Source: M55B175 sp964635265 (lineage in GTDB: Bacteria > Desulfobacterota > Desulfobacteria > Desulfobacterales > Desulfosalsimonadaceae). Taken from it: a stretch of DNA of 28,124 nucleotides. The notes below the pieces were generated by a model. That model worked only from the letters and a program-made list of their open reading frames with translations, searched no databases and was not told the origin of the DNA. The stretch covers positions 1 through 28,124 of the forward strand of contig CAZWNV010000014.1 in assembly GCA_964635265.1 (NCBI GenBank), in the 5' to 3' direction. Every line of letters starts with the position of its first letter. The stretch's first letter is position 1. The translations under genes and the position numbers were made by a program. Shown piece by piece: positions 16,858-24,030 of the stretch.

Positions 16858-17940
16858 ATGAAGCACATTCAGGAATACAGGGATACACGGCTTTCCCGAA
16901 AAATCATCGAGCAGATTCACCTGCTCAATCACCATCCTGTCCGTATTATGGAGGTTTGCGGGACGCATACCGTGTCGATTTTTCGAAACGGCATCCGTAC
17001 GGTTCTGCCGAAGAACCTCTCCCTCATATCCGGCCCCGGCTGCCCTGTATGTGTTACGGATCAGCGGGAAATTGACGCCGCTATTGCCCTGACGGAAGAG
17101 GATGATGTCATTGTTGCCACCTTCGGCGATCTGCTCCGGGTTCCGGGGACCGTCTCGTCCCTGCAGCAGCAGCAGGCGCAGGGAGCGGACATCCGTATTG
17201 TGTACTCCACTTTTGACGCCCTTGCCATTGCCCGGAAAAATCCCGGGAAAAAGGTGGTTTTTCCGGGAATCGGTTTTGAGACAACAGCCCCAACCATTGC
17301 TGCCTCCATTCTTGCAGCGGAGAAAGAAGGGCTTGCCAATTATTTTGTCTATTCTGCCCACAAGTTGATGCCCCCGGCGCTGGAGGCCCTGATGGCAGAT
17401 GATGCAGGGGCCATAGACGGCTTTATGCTGCCGGGCCATGTATCCGTCATTATCGGGGTTGATGCGTATGCGGAATTTTTTGAAAAATACAGGGTTCCCT
17501 GCGTGGTGGCCGGATTTGAACCCGTGGATATTCTGCGGGCGGTATTTATGCTTGCCGAAATGGTGCATTCGGGCAGCCCCGGTCTGGAAAATGCCTATCC
17601 CCGGGCGGTTACCGCCGAGGGCAACCGGGAGGCAGAAGCTATCATGTATCGGGTTTTTGAGCCCTGCGATACCTCCTGGCGGGGGCTTGGAGAAATAGCC
17701 GCCAGCGGTCTGCGGATCCGGGAGGACTTTGCCGCATATGATGCGGCCCGGAATTTTGCCATAAAGGTTCCGGAAGCCCGGACACCAAAAGGATGCGCCT
17801 GCGGAGAGATTCTGAAGGGGCGGAAAACACCGCTGGACTGTCCGCTCTACAAGACGCAGTGCACTCCGGCGCATCCGGTGGGGCCGTGCATGGTTTCCAG
17901 CGAGGGTACTTGTGCAGCTTATTATAAATACTACAACTGA
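16858..17940 (+). CDS. hypD: Hydrogenase maturation factor HypD
   Basis: HypD is an Fe-S protein that, together with HypC, holds the iron while CN and CO ligands are attached. The 360-residue length is typical when the ATG at 16858 (MKHIQEYRDTRL) is used, matching the usual N terminus. Longer in-frame readings begin in non-family sequence. Conserved marks are EVCGTHT (C34, H37), GPGCPVC (C62, C65), GFETTAP, and YSAHKLMPPA. The C-terminal cluster-binding cysteines lie in GCACGEIL, PLDCPLY, KTQC, GPCMV and GTCAAYY. The ribosome-binding site is weak, which fits either its own promoter or translational coupling. A terminator-like hairpin follows the gene before hypE. Confidence 0.96.
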   Translation: MKHIQEYRDTRLSRKIIEQIHLLNHHPVRIMEVCGTHTVSIFRNGIRTVLPKNLSLISGPGCPVCVTDQREIDAAIALTEEDDVIVATFGDLLRVPGTVSSLQQQQAQGADIRIVYSTFDALAIARKNPGKKVVFPGIGFETTAPTIAASILAAEKEGLANYFVYSAHKLMPPALEALMADDAGAIDGFMLPGHVSVIIGVDAYAEFFEKYRVPCVVAGFEPVDILRAVFMLAEMVHSGSPGLENAYPRAVTAEGNREAEAIMYRVFEPCDTSWRGLGEIAASGLRIREDFAAYDAARNFAIKVPEARTPKGCACGEILKGRKTPLDCPLYKTQCTPAHPVGPCMVSSEGTCAAYYKYYN

Positions 17941-18012
17941 TGGCAAAGAAAAAAAGTCCAAGATTTTAAGGGAGGCTGTCACGTTTTCCGCTGCCATCTC
18001 CTAATGATCCTT

Positions 18013-18051
18013 TACGAGTGCGTCACCGGGGCTCTCGTATTTTATTTTTTA
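18013..18051 (+). terminator. Terminator-like hairpin between hypD and hypE
   Basis: TACGAGTGC (18013-18021) pairs with GCTCTCGTA (18031-18039) with one T/T mismatch and a 9-base loop. It is followed directly by the T-rich run TTTTATTTTTT (18040-18050). This is the form of a Rho-independent terminator, but it sits only 15 bases before the hypE start in the middle of a same-strand gene cluster. It may act as a partial terminator or attenuator. Its stability is moderate. Confidence 0.5.
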
Positions 18052-18065
18052 TCCTAAGGCATATA

Positions 18066-19076
18066 ATGACGTCCGACAGAATATTTCTCGACCACGGCAG
18101 CGGCGGCAGGCTCTCCAACGAGCTGATTGCGGAGACCATGCTGCCGGCCTTTAACAACGAGATTCTCTCCCAGATGGAGGACGGGGCCTCCCTGGATGTT
18201 GCCGGCTGCCGCCTGGCTTTTTCCACCGATTCCTACGTAGTCGATCCCATCTTTTTCCCGGGAGGCAATATCGGGGACCTGGCTGTCCACGGAACAGTCA
18301 ATGATGTAGCCATGTGCGGCGCCAACCCCCTTTTTTTAAGCGCCGGCATGATCATCGAGGCCGGTTTCGCCAGGGAGGATCTCCGGCGCATTGTGGAGTC
18401 CATGGCGGAGGCGGCGGAGAATGCGGGAGTCCAGATCGTTACAGGAGATACCAAGGTCGTGGCTCCGGGGGTTGCCGACAAGATCTTTATTAACACGGCC
18501 GGAATCGGACTGATTCCGGAGGGGGTCCATATTTCCGCTTCCCGTGCCCGCCCGGGTGATCAGATTATTGTAAGCGGCCCCATAGCCGAGCACGGAATGG
18601 CGGTTTTGATCCAGCGCGAGGGCCTGGATTTCCAGAGTCCGCTCAAAACCGACAGTGCGCCGCTCAACCGGTTGGTAAACCGCATGCTGGCGGCCTACAG
18701 TGATATTCATGTGCTGCGCGATCCCACCCGCGGCGGCGTGGGTACGGCCTTGAATGAAATCGCATCTCAGGCGGGGGTGGGCATCCGGATTCGGGAGGAA
18801 TACCTTCCGATTAAAAAAAGCGTCGCTGCAGTTTGCGAACTGTTGGGGTTTGACCCGCTGTATGTGGCAAACGAAGGCAGGCTTATTGCTTTTGTGGACA
18901 ACACTCACGCGGAATCCGTGGTTTCCGCGATGCGGCAGGAACCTTTGGGAAAGGAGGCAGAAATTATCGGGGAAGTTGTAGCAGAGCATTCCGGGAAGGT
19001 GGTCATGGAAACCGCAATCGGCGGAGAACGGATCATAGATATGCTCACCGGCGAGCAGCTTCCGCGTATCTGTTAA
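18066..19076 (+). CDS. hypE: Hydrogenase maturation factor HypE
   Basis: HypE accepts the carbamoyl group from HypF on its C-terminal Cys, dehydrates it with ATP to a thiocyanate, and hands CN to the HypC-HypD complex. The 336-residue protein has the PurM-like ATP-binding fold. Marks are FLDHGSGGRLSNELI at the N terminus, FSTDSYVVDPIFFPGG, GDTKVV, the DPTRGGVGTALNEIA motif, and the essential C-terminal PRIC with the acceptor Cys as the last residue. The ATG at 18066 has AAGG 6-9 bases upstream. An in-frame ATG at 18018 would lie inside the terminator-like hairpin and is not favoured. The hydrogenase small-subunit gene follows after 81 bases. Confidence 0.96.
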   Translation: MTSDRIFLDHGSGGRLSNELIAETMLPAFNNEILSQMEDGASLDVAGCRLAFSTDSYVVDPIFFPGGNIGDLAVHGTVNDVAMCGANPLFLSAGMIIEAGFAREDLRRIVESMAEAAENAGVQIVTGDTKVVAPGVADKIFINTAGIGLIPEGVHISASRARPGDQIIVSGPIAEHGMAVLIQREGLDFQSPLKTDSAPLNRLVNRMLAAYSDIHVLRDPTRGGVGTALNEIASQAGVGIRIREEYLPIKKSVAAVCELLGFDPLYVANEGRLIAFVDNTHAESVVSAMRQEPLGKEAEIIGEVVAEHSGKVVMETAIGGERIIDMLTGEQLPRIC

Positions 19077-19157
19077 CGCGGTTTCCCGGCTGGATAAGGT
19101 GATTTTCTGGGCACTGGCTGCCCGTTAATCCGGTTTTCAGGTAAAAGGAGGGGCTTG

Positions 19158-20108
19158 ATGGACAAGGAGAAAAAGGAAGAGGCCTTTTACAAAAGGCTGG
19201 CGGAAAAAGGCGTAACGCGCAGAGATTTCATGAAATTCTGCACGTTTTTAACCGCAACCATGGGGCTTTCCGCCTCGCATGTGTCGGGGGTGGCCGAGGT
19301 ATTTGCCGCACCTGCCAAGCGGCCTCCGGTGATCTGGCTGCATTTTGCGGAATGCACCGGATGTTCGGAGGCTTTTTTGCGCACCATGTACCCGTGGGTG
19401 GATGAACTCGTCCTTGAGGTGCTGAGCGTGGAGTATCATGAAACCATCATGGCGGCTGCAGGGCACCAGGCCGAAGAGAATCTGCAGTCCGCGCTCAAGA
19501 AGTACGACGGCGAATTTATCTGCGTCTGCGAAGGTGCCATCAGCACCAAGCAGGACGGGGTATACGGCAAGATCGGCGGGCACACCTTTCTGGAAGTAGC
19601 CAAAGAGGTCTGTCCGCGGGCCAAGGCCGTAATTGCTATCGGCCAGTGCGCCTGCTACGGCGGCGTGCAGGCGGCGGCTCCCAATCCCGGCGGGTACAAG
19701 GGAGTGGGGGAAGCCCTGGAAATGAAGACCATTAACATCCCCGGCTGCCCGCCCAATCCGATTAATATTGTGGGCACCATCGTCAATTATCTGCTGCTCG
19801 GCAAGATGCCTTCCCTGGATACGGCCGGCCGCCCGCTTTTTGCCTATGGGAAAACCGTCCATGATCAGTGCCCCAGGCGCTCGCATTTTGAAATGGGCGA
19901 GTTTGCCCCTTCCATTGGCTCAAAGGAAGCGGAGATGGGCTGGTGTCTGTATAAACTTGGCTGCCGCGGGCCCATGACATATAACAATTGTCCGACAGCC
20001 AAGTTCAATGACGGAACGAGTTGGCCGGTGGAAGCCGGGCATCCCTGCATTGGCTGCAGTGAGCCGGCGTTCTGGGATTACATGTCGCCCTTCTATCAGC
20101 CCATGTAG
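19158..20108 (+). CDS. hynB: [NiFe] hydrogenase small subunit (periplasmic, Tat-exported)
   Basis: This 316-residue subunit carries electrons between the NiFe site and an external partner. The twin-arginine signal TRRDFMKF (20-27) with a hydrophobic stretch and an AxA-type cleavage region near 50 exports the folded dimer. Cluster ligands are complete. The proximal [4Fe-4S] has C66, C69 (ECTGCSEAF), C164 and C197. The distal [4Fe-4S] has H235, C238, C263 and C269. The medial [3Fe-4S] has C278, C297 and C300. The CTGC motif has Gly where oxygen-tolerant enzymes have an extra Cys, so this is a standard oxygen-sensitive type. There is no C-terminal membrane anchor, as in Desulfovibrio HynB. The ATG at 19158 sits 6 bases after AGGAGG. 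Confidence 0.96.
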   Translation: MDKEKKEEAFYKRLAEKGVTRRDFMKFCTFLTATMGLSASHVSGVAEVFAAPAKRPPVIWLHFAECTGCSEAFLRTMYPWVDELVLEVLSVEYHETIMAAAGHQAEENLQSALKKYDGEFICVCEGAISTKQDGVYGKIGGHTFLEVAKEVCPRAKAVIAIGQCACYGGVQAAAPNPGGYKGVGEALEMKTINIPGCPPNPINIVGTIVNYLLLGKMPSLDTAGRPLFAYGKTVHDQCPRRSHFEMGEFAPSIGSKEAEMGWCLYKLGCRGPMTYNNCPTAKFNDGTSWPVEAGHPCIGCSEPAFWDYMSPFYQPM

Positions 20109-20159
20109 TTTCGGGGGTCTGGACAATCAACGTTTTTGGATGCATAGAGAGGATTTTGT

Positions 20160-21803
20160 ATGAGTAAACGAATTACCATTGATCCTATGACCAGGCTGGA
20201 GGGTCATCTTCGCATTGAGGTGGAAGTCTCGGATGGAAAAGTGGTGAATGCATGGAGTTCCGGGCAGATGTTCCGGGGAATCGAAATCATCCTGCAGGGC
20301 CGGGACCCGCGGGATGCCCATCACTTCGTCCAGCGCTCCTGCGGTGTATGTACCTATGTGCACTCCCTTTCTTCAGTGCGCGCCGTGGAGGATGCGGCGG
20401 GTATAGATATCCCCGAGAACGCCAAGCTGGTCCGCAGGCTCCTGCACGGAGCACAGTTCATGCATGATCATATCGTGCATTTTTATCACCTGCACGCACT
20501 GGACTGGGTGGACGTGGTTTCCGCATTAAAGGCCGACCCCAAAAAGACGGCCAAGCTGGCCAACAACGTTTCCAAGGCGCCGTGGGGCGGCACTGCGTAT
20601 TACAAGAGCGTCCAGGACCGTCTGAAGACCTTTGTCGATTCGGGCCAGCTGGGGATACTGAAAAACGCCTACTGGGGCCACAGCGCGTATAAGCTGCCGC
20701 CTGAGGCCAACCTCATTGCCTCCGCCCACTACATTGAAGCCTTGCGGCTGCAGGCCAAGACCGCCCGGCTGCATGCCATTTTCGGAGGCAAGAATCCCCA
20801 TCCGCAATCCCTGGTGGTTGGCGGGGTTTCCTCGGTAAAGGATCTGTCACCGGATCGCATTGCGGAGTTTCAGTATATCTGGAAGGAATCCCAGGATTTT
20901 GTAAGAAACGTCTATATTCCGGATATCCTTGCTGTCGCCTCTTTCTACAAGGACTGGGGCGGTATCGGCGGCACCAGCAATTTTCTGGCCTGGGGCGATT
21001 TTGCCCAGAACGGAAAAGAGCCTGACAGCTACCTCATGCCGCGAGGCTTTATCAAGGACCGGGACCTGGAAAATCCGAGGCAGGTGGATACGGAAAAGGT
21101 TGCTGAGCATGTCAAGCGCAGCTGGTACGAGGGCAGTACCGCCAGGCATCCTTATGAGGGAGAGACCAAGCCCACGCCCGGTGATTATGAGCCCGATGAT
21201 GGCAAGTATTCCTGGATCAAGGCCCCCCGCTACGACACCGAATCCAGCGAAGTGGGACCGCTCTCCCGCGTGCTGGTCGCCTATGCCAACGGGCAGCCGC
21301 AGGTGAAAAAGGCTGTTGACGACGTGTTAAAGCAGCTCGATGTGCCCGCGAGCGCCCTTTTTTCCACTCTGGGGCGTACTGCGGCCCGGGGAATCGAGAC
21401 CCTTGTCATTGGCGAAGCAATGGACGGCTGGATCAATGATCTGGTGGCAAATGTCAAAAAAGGGGACAAAAAGGTCTGCCAGGAATTTGAAATGCCGGAT
21501 GAGGCCATGGGCTATGGGTTAAACGACGTTCCCCGCGGGGCTCTCGGCCACTGGATTCAGATCAAGAATAAGAAGATTGATCGATACCAGTATGTTGTCC
21601 CCTCAACCTGGAACTTCGGTCCCAGATGCGCGGAAGGAAAACTCGGGCCGGTGGAAGAGTCGCTGATCGGGACGCCGATTGCCGATCCCAAAAAGCCCCT
21701 TGAGGTTCTGCGGACGGTGCATTCCTTCGACCCCTGCATTGCCTGCGCAGTGCACATGATTGACCCGGATTCAAACGAGGTCTACCAGGTTCGGGCTACC
21801 TAG
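20160..21803 (+). CDS. hynA: [NiFe] hydrogenase large subunit
   Basis: This 547-residue catalytic subunit oxidises or forms H2 at the NiFe(CN)2CO site. N-terminal nickel ligands lie in RSCGVCT (C61, C64) and C-terminal ligands in DPCIACAVH (C526, C529). The tail after H532, MIDPDSNEVYQVRAT, is 15 residues and would be removed by the endopeptidase after metal insertion. The Sec-type position (C526) is encoded TGC, so this is not a NiFeSe enzyme. It has no signal peptide and is exported with the small subunit. AGAGGA precedes the ATG. The gene is 51 bases after the small subunit and is followed by a long hairpin and then the protease gene. Overall it resembles the periplasmic uptake enzymes of sulfate reducers, which use cytochrome c3 as acceptor. 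Confidence 0.97.
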   Translation: MSKRITIDPMTRLEGHLRIEVEVSDGKVVNAWSSGQMFRGIEIILQGRDPRDAHHFVQRSCGVCTYVHSLSSVRAVEDAAGIDIPENAKLVRRLLHGAQFMHDHIVHFYHLHALDWVDVVSALKADPKKTAKLANNVSKAPWGGTAYYKSVQDRLKTFVDSGQLGILKNAYWGHSAYKLPPEANLIASAHYIEALRLQAKTARLHAIFGGKNPHPQSLVVGGVSSVKDLSPDRIAEFQYIWKESQDFVRNVYIPDILAVASFYKDWGGIGGTSNFLAWGDFAQNGKEPDSYLMPRGFIKDRDLENPRQVDTEKVAEHVKRSWYEGSTARHPYEGETKPTPGDYEPDDGKYSWIKAPRYDTESSEVGPLSRVLVAYANGQPQVKKAVDDVLKQLDVPASALFSTLGRTAARGIETLVIGEAMDGWINDLVANVKKGDKKVCQEFEMPDEAMGYGLNDVPRGALGHWIQIKNKKIDRYQYVVPSTWNFGPRCAEGKLGPVEESLIGTPIADPKKPLEVLRTVHSFDPCIACAVHMIDPDSNEVYQVRAT

Positions 21804-21817
21804 AATCCTTTTTTTTC

Positions 21818-21852
21818 CGGCTTCTTCCCCGCAAGCGGCGGGGAAGAAGCCG
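21818..21852. repeat. Perfect 15-bp stem-loop just 3' of the hydrogenase large subunit gene
   Basis: CGGCTTCTTCCCCGC (21818-21832) and GCGGGGAAGAAGCCG (21838-21852) are perfectly complementary with a 5-base loop. A T8 run (21809-21816) lies on the 5' side of the stem, not the 3' side, and CAAAAC follows the stem. It is therefore not a standard Rho-independent terminator for the plus strand. A role in protecting the hydrogenase mRNA from 3' decay, or in lowering read-through into the protease gene, is a reasonable inference. Confidence 0.75.
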
Positions 21853-21871
21853 CAAAACGGGAAATACCGAC

Positions 21872-22366
21872 ATGAAACAGCCGCATGTAATGGTAATGGG
21901 GGTGGGAAGCATTCTCATGACAGATGAAGGCTTCGGTGTCCGGGTGATCCAGGAGCTGGACCGCCGCTTTGCATTTCCGGAAAACGTATCCGTGGTAGAC
22001 GGCGGAGTCCTGGGACTCAGCCTGCTGGGGGTGATATCCGAGGCGGATCATCTGATCGTTGTGGATGTAATCCACGGCAAGGGCAACCCGGGGGATCTGT
22101 ACCGTCTGGTTGGCGAAGCCATTCCCGAGCGGCTGCGGGCCAAAAATTCCCTGCACCAGGTGGATTTCCTGGAGACCCTGACCCTCTGCCAGGCCCTTGG
22201 CAAGGTGCCGGAAACCGTGATAATCGGAGTAGAGCCGCTGGATATGGAAACCATGAGCGTGGAGCTTACTCCGACAATACAGGAACAGATGGAACCGGTA
22301 ATTGCCATGATCCTGGAGGAACTCAAAGGCCTCGATGTTTCCTGCAGCCGGAAAACACCAGCCTAA
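21872..22366 (+). CDS. hyaD: Hydrogenase maturation endopeptidase (HyaD/HybD type)
   Basis: This 164-residue protease checks for nickel in the large subunit and then cleaves the C-terminal tail after the conserved His. The family N terminus GVGSILMTDEGFG (10-22) carries the nickel-sensing Glu19. By comparison with HybD the other two ligands are Asp65 (LIVVDVIHG) and His95 (NSLHQVDFL). The usual Asn of GxGN is Ser here (GVGS). It follows the large-subunit gene, its presumed substrate, after 68 bases that hold a strong hairpin. Its stop codon overlaps the stop of the convergent hypA gene by three bases. The ribosome-binding site is weak (GGGA about 9 bases upstream). Confidence 0.93.
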   Translation: MKQPHVMVMGVGSILMTDEGFGVRVIQELDRRFAFPENVSVVDGGVLGLSLLGVISEADHLIVVDVIHGKGNPGDLYRLVGEAIPERLRAKNSLHQVDFLETLTLCQALGKVPETVIIGVEPLDMETMSVELTPTIQEQMEPVIAMILEELKGLDVSCSRKTPA

Positions 22367-22713
22367 TCGGCCACATCCATTGATACCACGTTGAGTTCAT
22401 TTCCGGAAAGAATCTCTGCGTTCAGACTTTGGCATCGGGGGCAGATAAAGGGGCCCTGACCCGGGGGCTCCCATTCGAGGCCGCAGTCGCGGCATCTGAC
22501 ATTAACGGGGATCTCGTCTATATTGACGCATGCGCCCTCAAGCGGTGTATTTTTTGCCGCAATCTCCATGCAGAAGGTGAGGTACTCCTTTACCACTCCG
22601 GCCATCCGTCCGATTTTCAGGTGGATTGTCTCCACCCTGGCATCTTTGTCTTCCGGGGGCAGGGCAGCGCCGGCGGCTTCCACAATCTGAGCGGCAATTC
22701 CCATTTCGTGCAT
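22363..22713 (-). CDS. hypA: Hydrogenase nickel-insertion protein HypA
   Basis: HypA is a nickel metallochaperone that, normally with the GTPase HypB, delivers Ni to the large subunit. The 116-residue length is typical. The nickel-binding N terminus MHE (His2) and the structural zinc site (C74, C77, C91, C94 in VRCRDCG and ICPRCQS) are intact. The ATG at 22713 gives the required MHE terminus. An in-frame extension to 22833 would bury it. GGGA lies about 9 bases upstream. Unlike the other maturation genes here it is on the minus strand, facing the protease gene. No hypB is seen in the window. Confidence 0.95.
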   Translation of the reverse strand: MHEMGIAAQIVEAAGAALPPEDKDARVETIHLKIGRMAGVVKEYLTFCMEIAAKNTPLEGACVNIDEIPVNVRCRDCGLEWEPPGQGPFICPRCQSLNAEILSGNELNVVSMDVAD

Positions 22714-22770
22714 AACCGGTTTCCCGCAGTGCGTTAGGCTCTGGGTTGGCAATTTTGGATGCAGATTGAT

Positions 22771-22828
22771 CCGCTGCCGCCCTGCGCCGGCAATGGGGTT
22801 TCGCTGAGCCGGCGCGGGCGGCAGGCGG
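22771..22828. repeat. GC-rich imperfect palindrome between the PstS-like gene and hypA
   Basis: Bases 22771-22791 pair with 22808-22828 over about 20 base pairs, interrupted by two single-base bulges, with a 16-base loop. It lies in the 136-base gap between two minus-strand genes, after the stop of the PstS-like gene. No T-run follows on the minus strand, so it is terminator-like in position but not canonical. Confidence 0.6.
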
Positions 22829-22849
22829 CGCAAAAACAGACGGGCGCGA

Positions 22850-23659
22850 TCAGTTTTTGTTCACCATCATCGTAACGCCCTTTTTCTCCAGAATTTTTTT
22901 CCCCCTGCCTTTGGTCACAAAATCGATGAATGCCTTGGGCGGACCTTCCGGTTCGCCTTTGGTTACGAAGGCAAATGTCTGATAGTAGGGATAGGAATCC
23001 GAATCCGGGGAGGCGCCGTCCACATTGAGCACCTTGATATGTTCGTAATCGGAAATGGCGGCCCGGGTGACAAAGGAGATGACATAAGGATAATGCTTGG
23101 CGGACCGGATCACCATGGTGGAGTCATAGGACATGAAGTCATAGCGGATATCTTTTCCGTCCATGAACTTGGTCCGGAAATTCCAGTACGCACCCGTATG
23201 CTGGCCGGGCGCCATGGTGACGATACGGTTGCTGTTTCCGCCGAGCTCCACCCAGTTTTTAATATCACCGGAAAAGATTTCCCGGATTTGCTTGCTCGAC
23301 AGGGAGTCGACCTTCACCTTGGTGTTTGTAATGAGCGCCAGGGGGTCTTTTGCGAACACGATCTCGTTGTAGCCGTAATCCTGGTGGCGATAGTAGAGTT
23401 TTTTGGTGGAACTGGCCAGATCGGTGGAATCGTTCATCAACCGTTTCATTGCCGTATCGGAGGCGCATTTGTAGATGTCTGCCTCAAGTCCGGTTTCTTC
23501 GGTAAAGGCATGGAACATTTCCTCTCCGAATGCCTGATAGATCTGATTGGAACAACTGAATTGAAAGTCGCCTTCTGCTGCGGCAGGAGGCAGTGGTCCG
23601 AACAATAACAGACAGGCGAGGACGAGAGATGCGACAGCGGCCAAGAACTTCAATTTCAT
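22850..23659 (-). CDS. PstS-like periplasmic substrate-binding protein
   Basis: This is a 269-residue secreted binding protein. Residues 1-28 are a Sec signal peptide (Lys-rich start, long hydrophobic stretch, Ala-rich cleavage region AAAEG). The mature part has the two-lobed type II binding-protein pattern of phosphate-binding proteins: DLASSTKKLYYR, the NEIVFAKDPLALITN segment, LSSKQIREIFSGDIKNW, PGQHTGAYWNF, and a C-terminal YYQTFAFVTKGEP stretch. The order matches PstS/PBP-like proteins that bind phosphate or another oxyanion. No ABC transporter genes adjoin it, so it may serve a distant transporter or act as a sensor component. A GGAG ribosome-binding site precedes the ATG at 23659. Confidence 0.82.
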   Translation of the reverse strand: MKLKFLAAVASLVLACLLLFGPLPPAAAEGDFQFSCSNQIYQAFGEEMFHAFTEETGLEADIYKCASDTAMKRLMNDSTDLASSTKKLYYRHQDYGYNEIVFAKDPLALITNTKVKVDSLSSKQIREIFSGDIKNWVELGGNSNRIVTMAPGQHTGAYWNFRTKFMDGKDIRYDFMSYDSTMVIRSAKHYPYVISFVTRAAISDYEHIKVLNVDGASPDSDSYPYYQTFAFVTKGEPEGPPKAFIDFVTKGRGKKILEKKGVTMMVNKN

Positions 23660-24030
23660 GGTCTACTCCTTTTTTCATGGCATGGTTGCTGTTATCGGGC
23701 TTTGCGCAGGATGCAACAAACGGCTGCCCGATATTCGGGGAACCCTGGTCCCCTGCAGGTTTGCTGGGTTTTCCCGATGCTTTTGAGACTACTTTTATTT
23801 ATTATAATATAAAATTGTTCTGCCGCAAAGTAGAATTGCCCGGAGACGCGAAGAACGTCCGGGCCTCGCGGCGGTTGTCCCGGAATGGCGAATCGAAATA
23901 AATTTTTGATTTTTTATGAAATGGAATTTTCCAATTACTGCTCCGGCGGTAGCTGCTTGACAATCCTGCCTAGCATGGAAAATTTTAGAAGATGTCGGAT
24001 CACACACCAACAGCCAGAAGGAGGATCGAG
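23660..24030. promoter_or_regulatory. Divergent intergenic region: PstS-like gene / putative selenoprotein gene
   Basis: This 371-base gap holds no convincing gene. It contains a minus-strand promoter for the PstS-like gene (listed separately) in an AT-rich patch at 23790-23815. Closer to the selenoprotein gene, AATTTTCCA (23925-23933) and TGGAAAATT (23976-23984) form a 9-bp inverted pair around a perfect TTGACA at 23957-23962. The TTGACA could be the selenoprotein -35 box, with GAAAAT (23978-23983) as a poor -10 at 15-base spacing. The flanking inverted pair could be an operator. Confidence 0.35.
23801..23828 (-). promoter_or_regulatory. Predicted promoter of the PstS-like gene
   Basis: On the minus strand TTGCGG (23823-23828) is followed after 16 bases by a perfect TATAAT (23801-23806). 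The start codon at 23659 is about 135 bases downstream, leaving a long leader. Confidence 0.5.

Noticed and set aside
16651..17997. A 448-codon open frame antisense to hypD
   Set aside because: hypD on the plus strand is unmistakable with all Cys motifs intact. The antisense translation has no recognisable domain and is a by-product of GC-rich codon use.
21730..21760. Possible selenocysteine in the hydrogenase large subunit
   Set aside because: Both C-terminal nickel-ligand codons are TGC, and no in-frame TGA occurs, so this is a plain [NiFe] enzyme.
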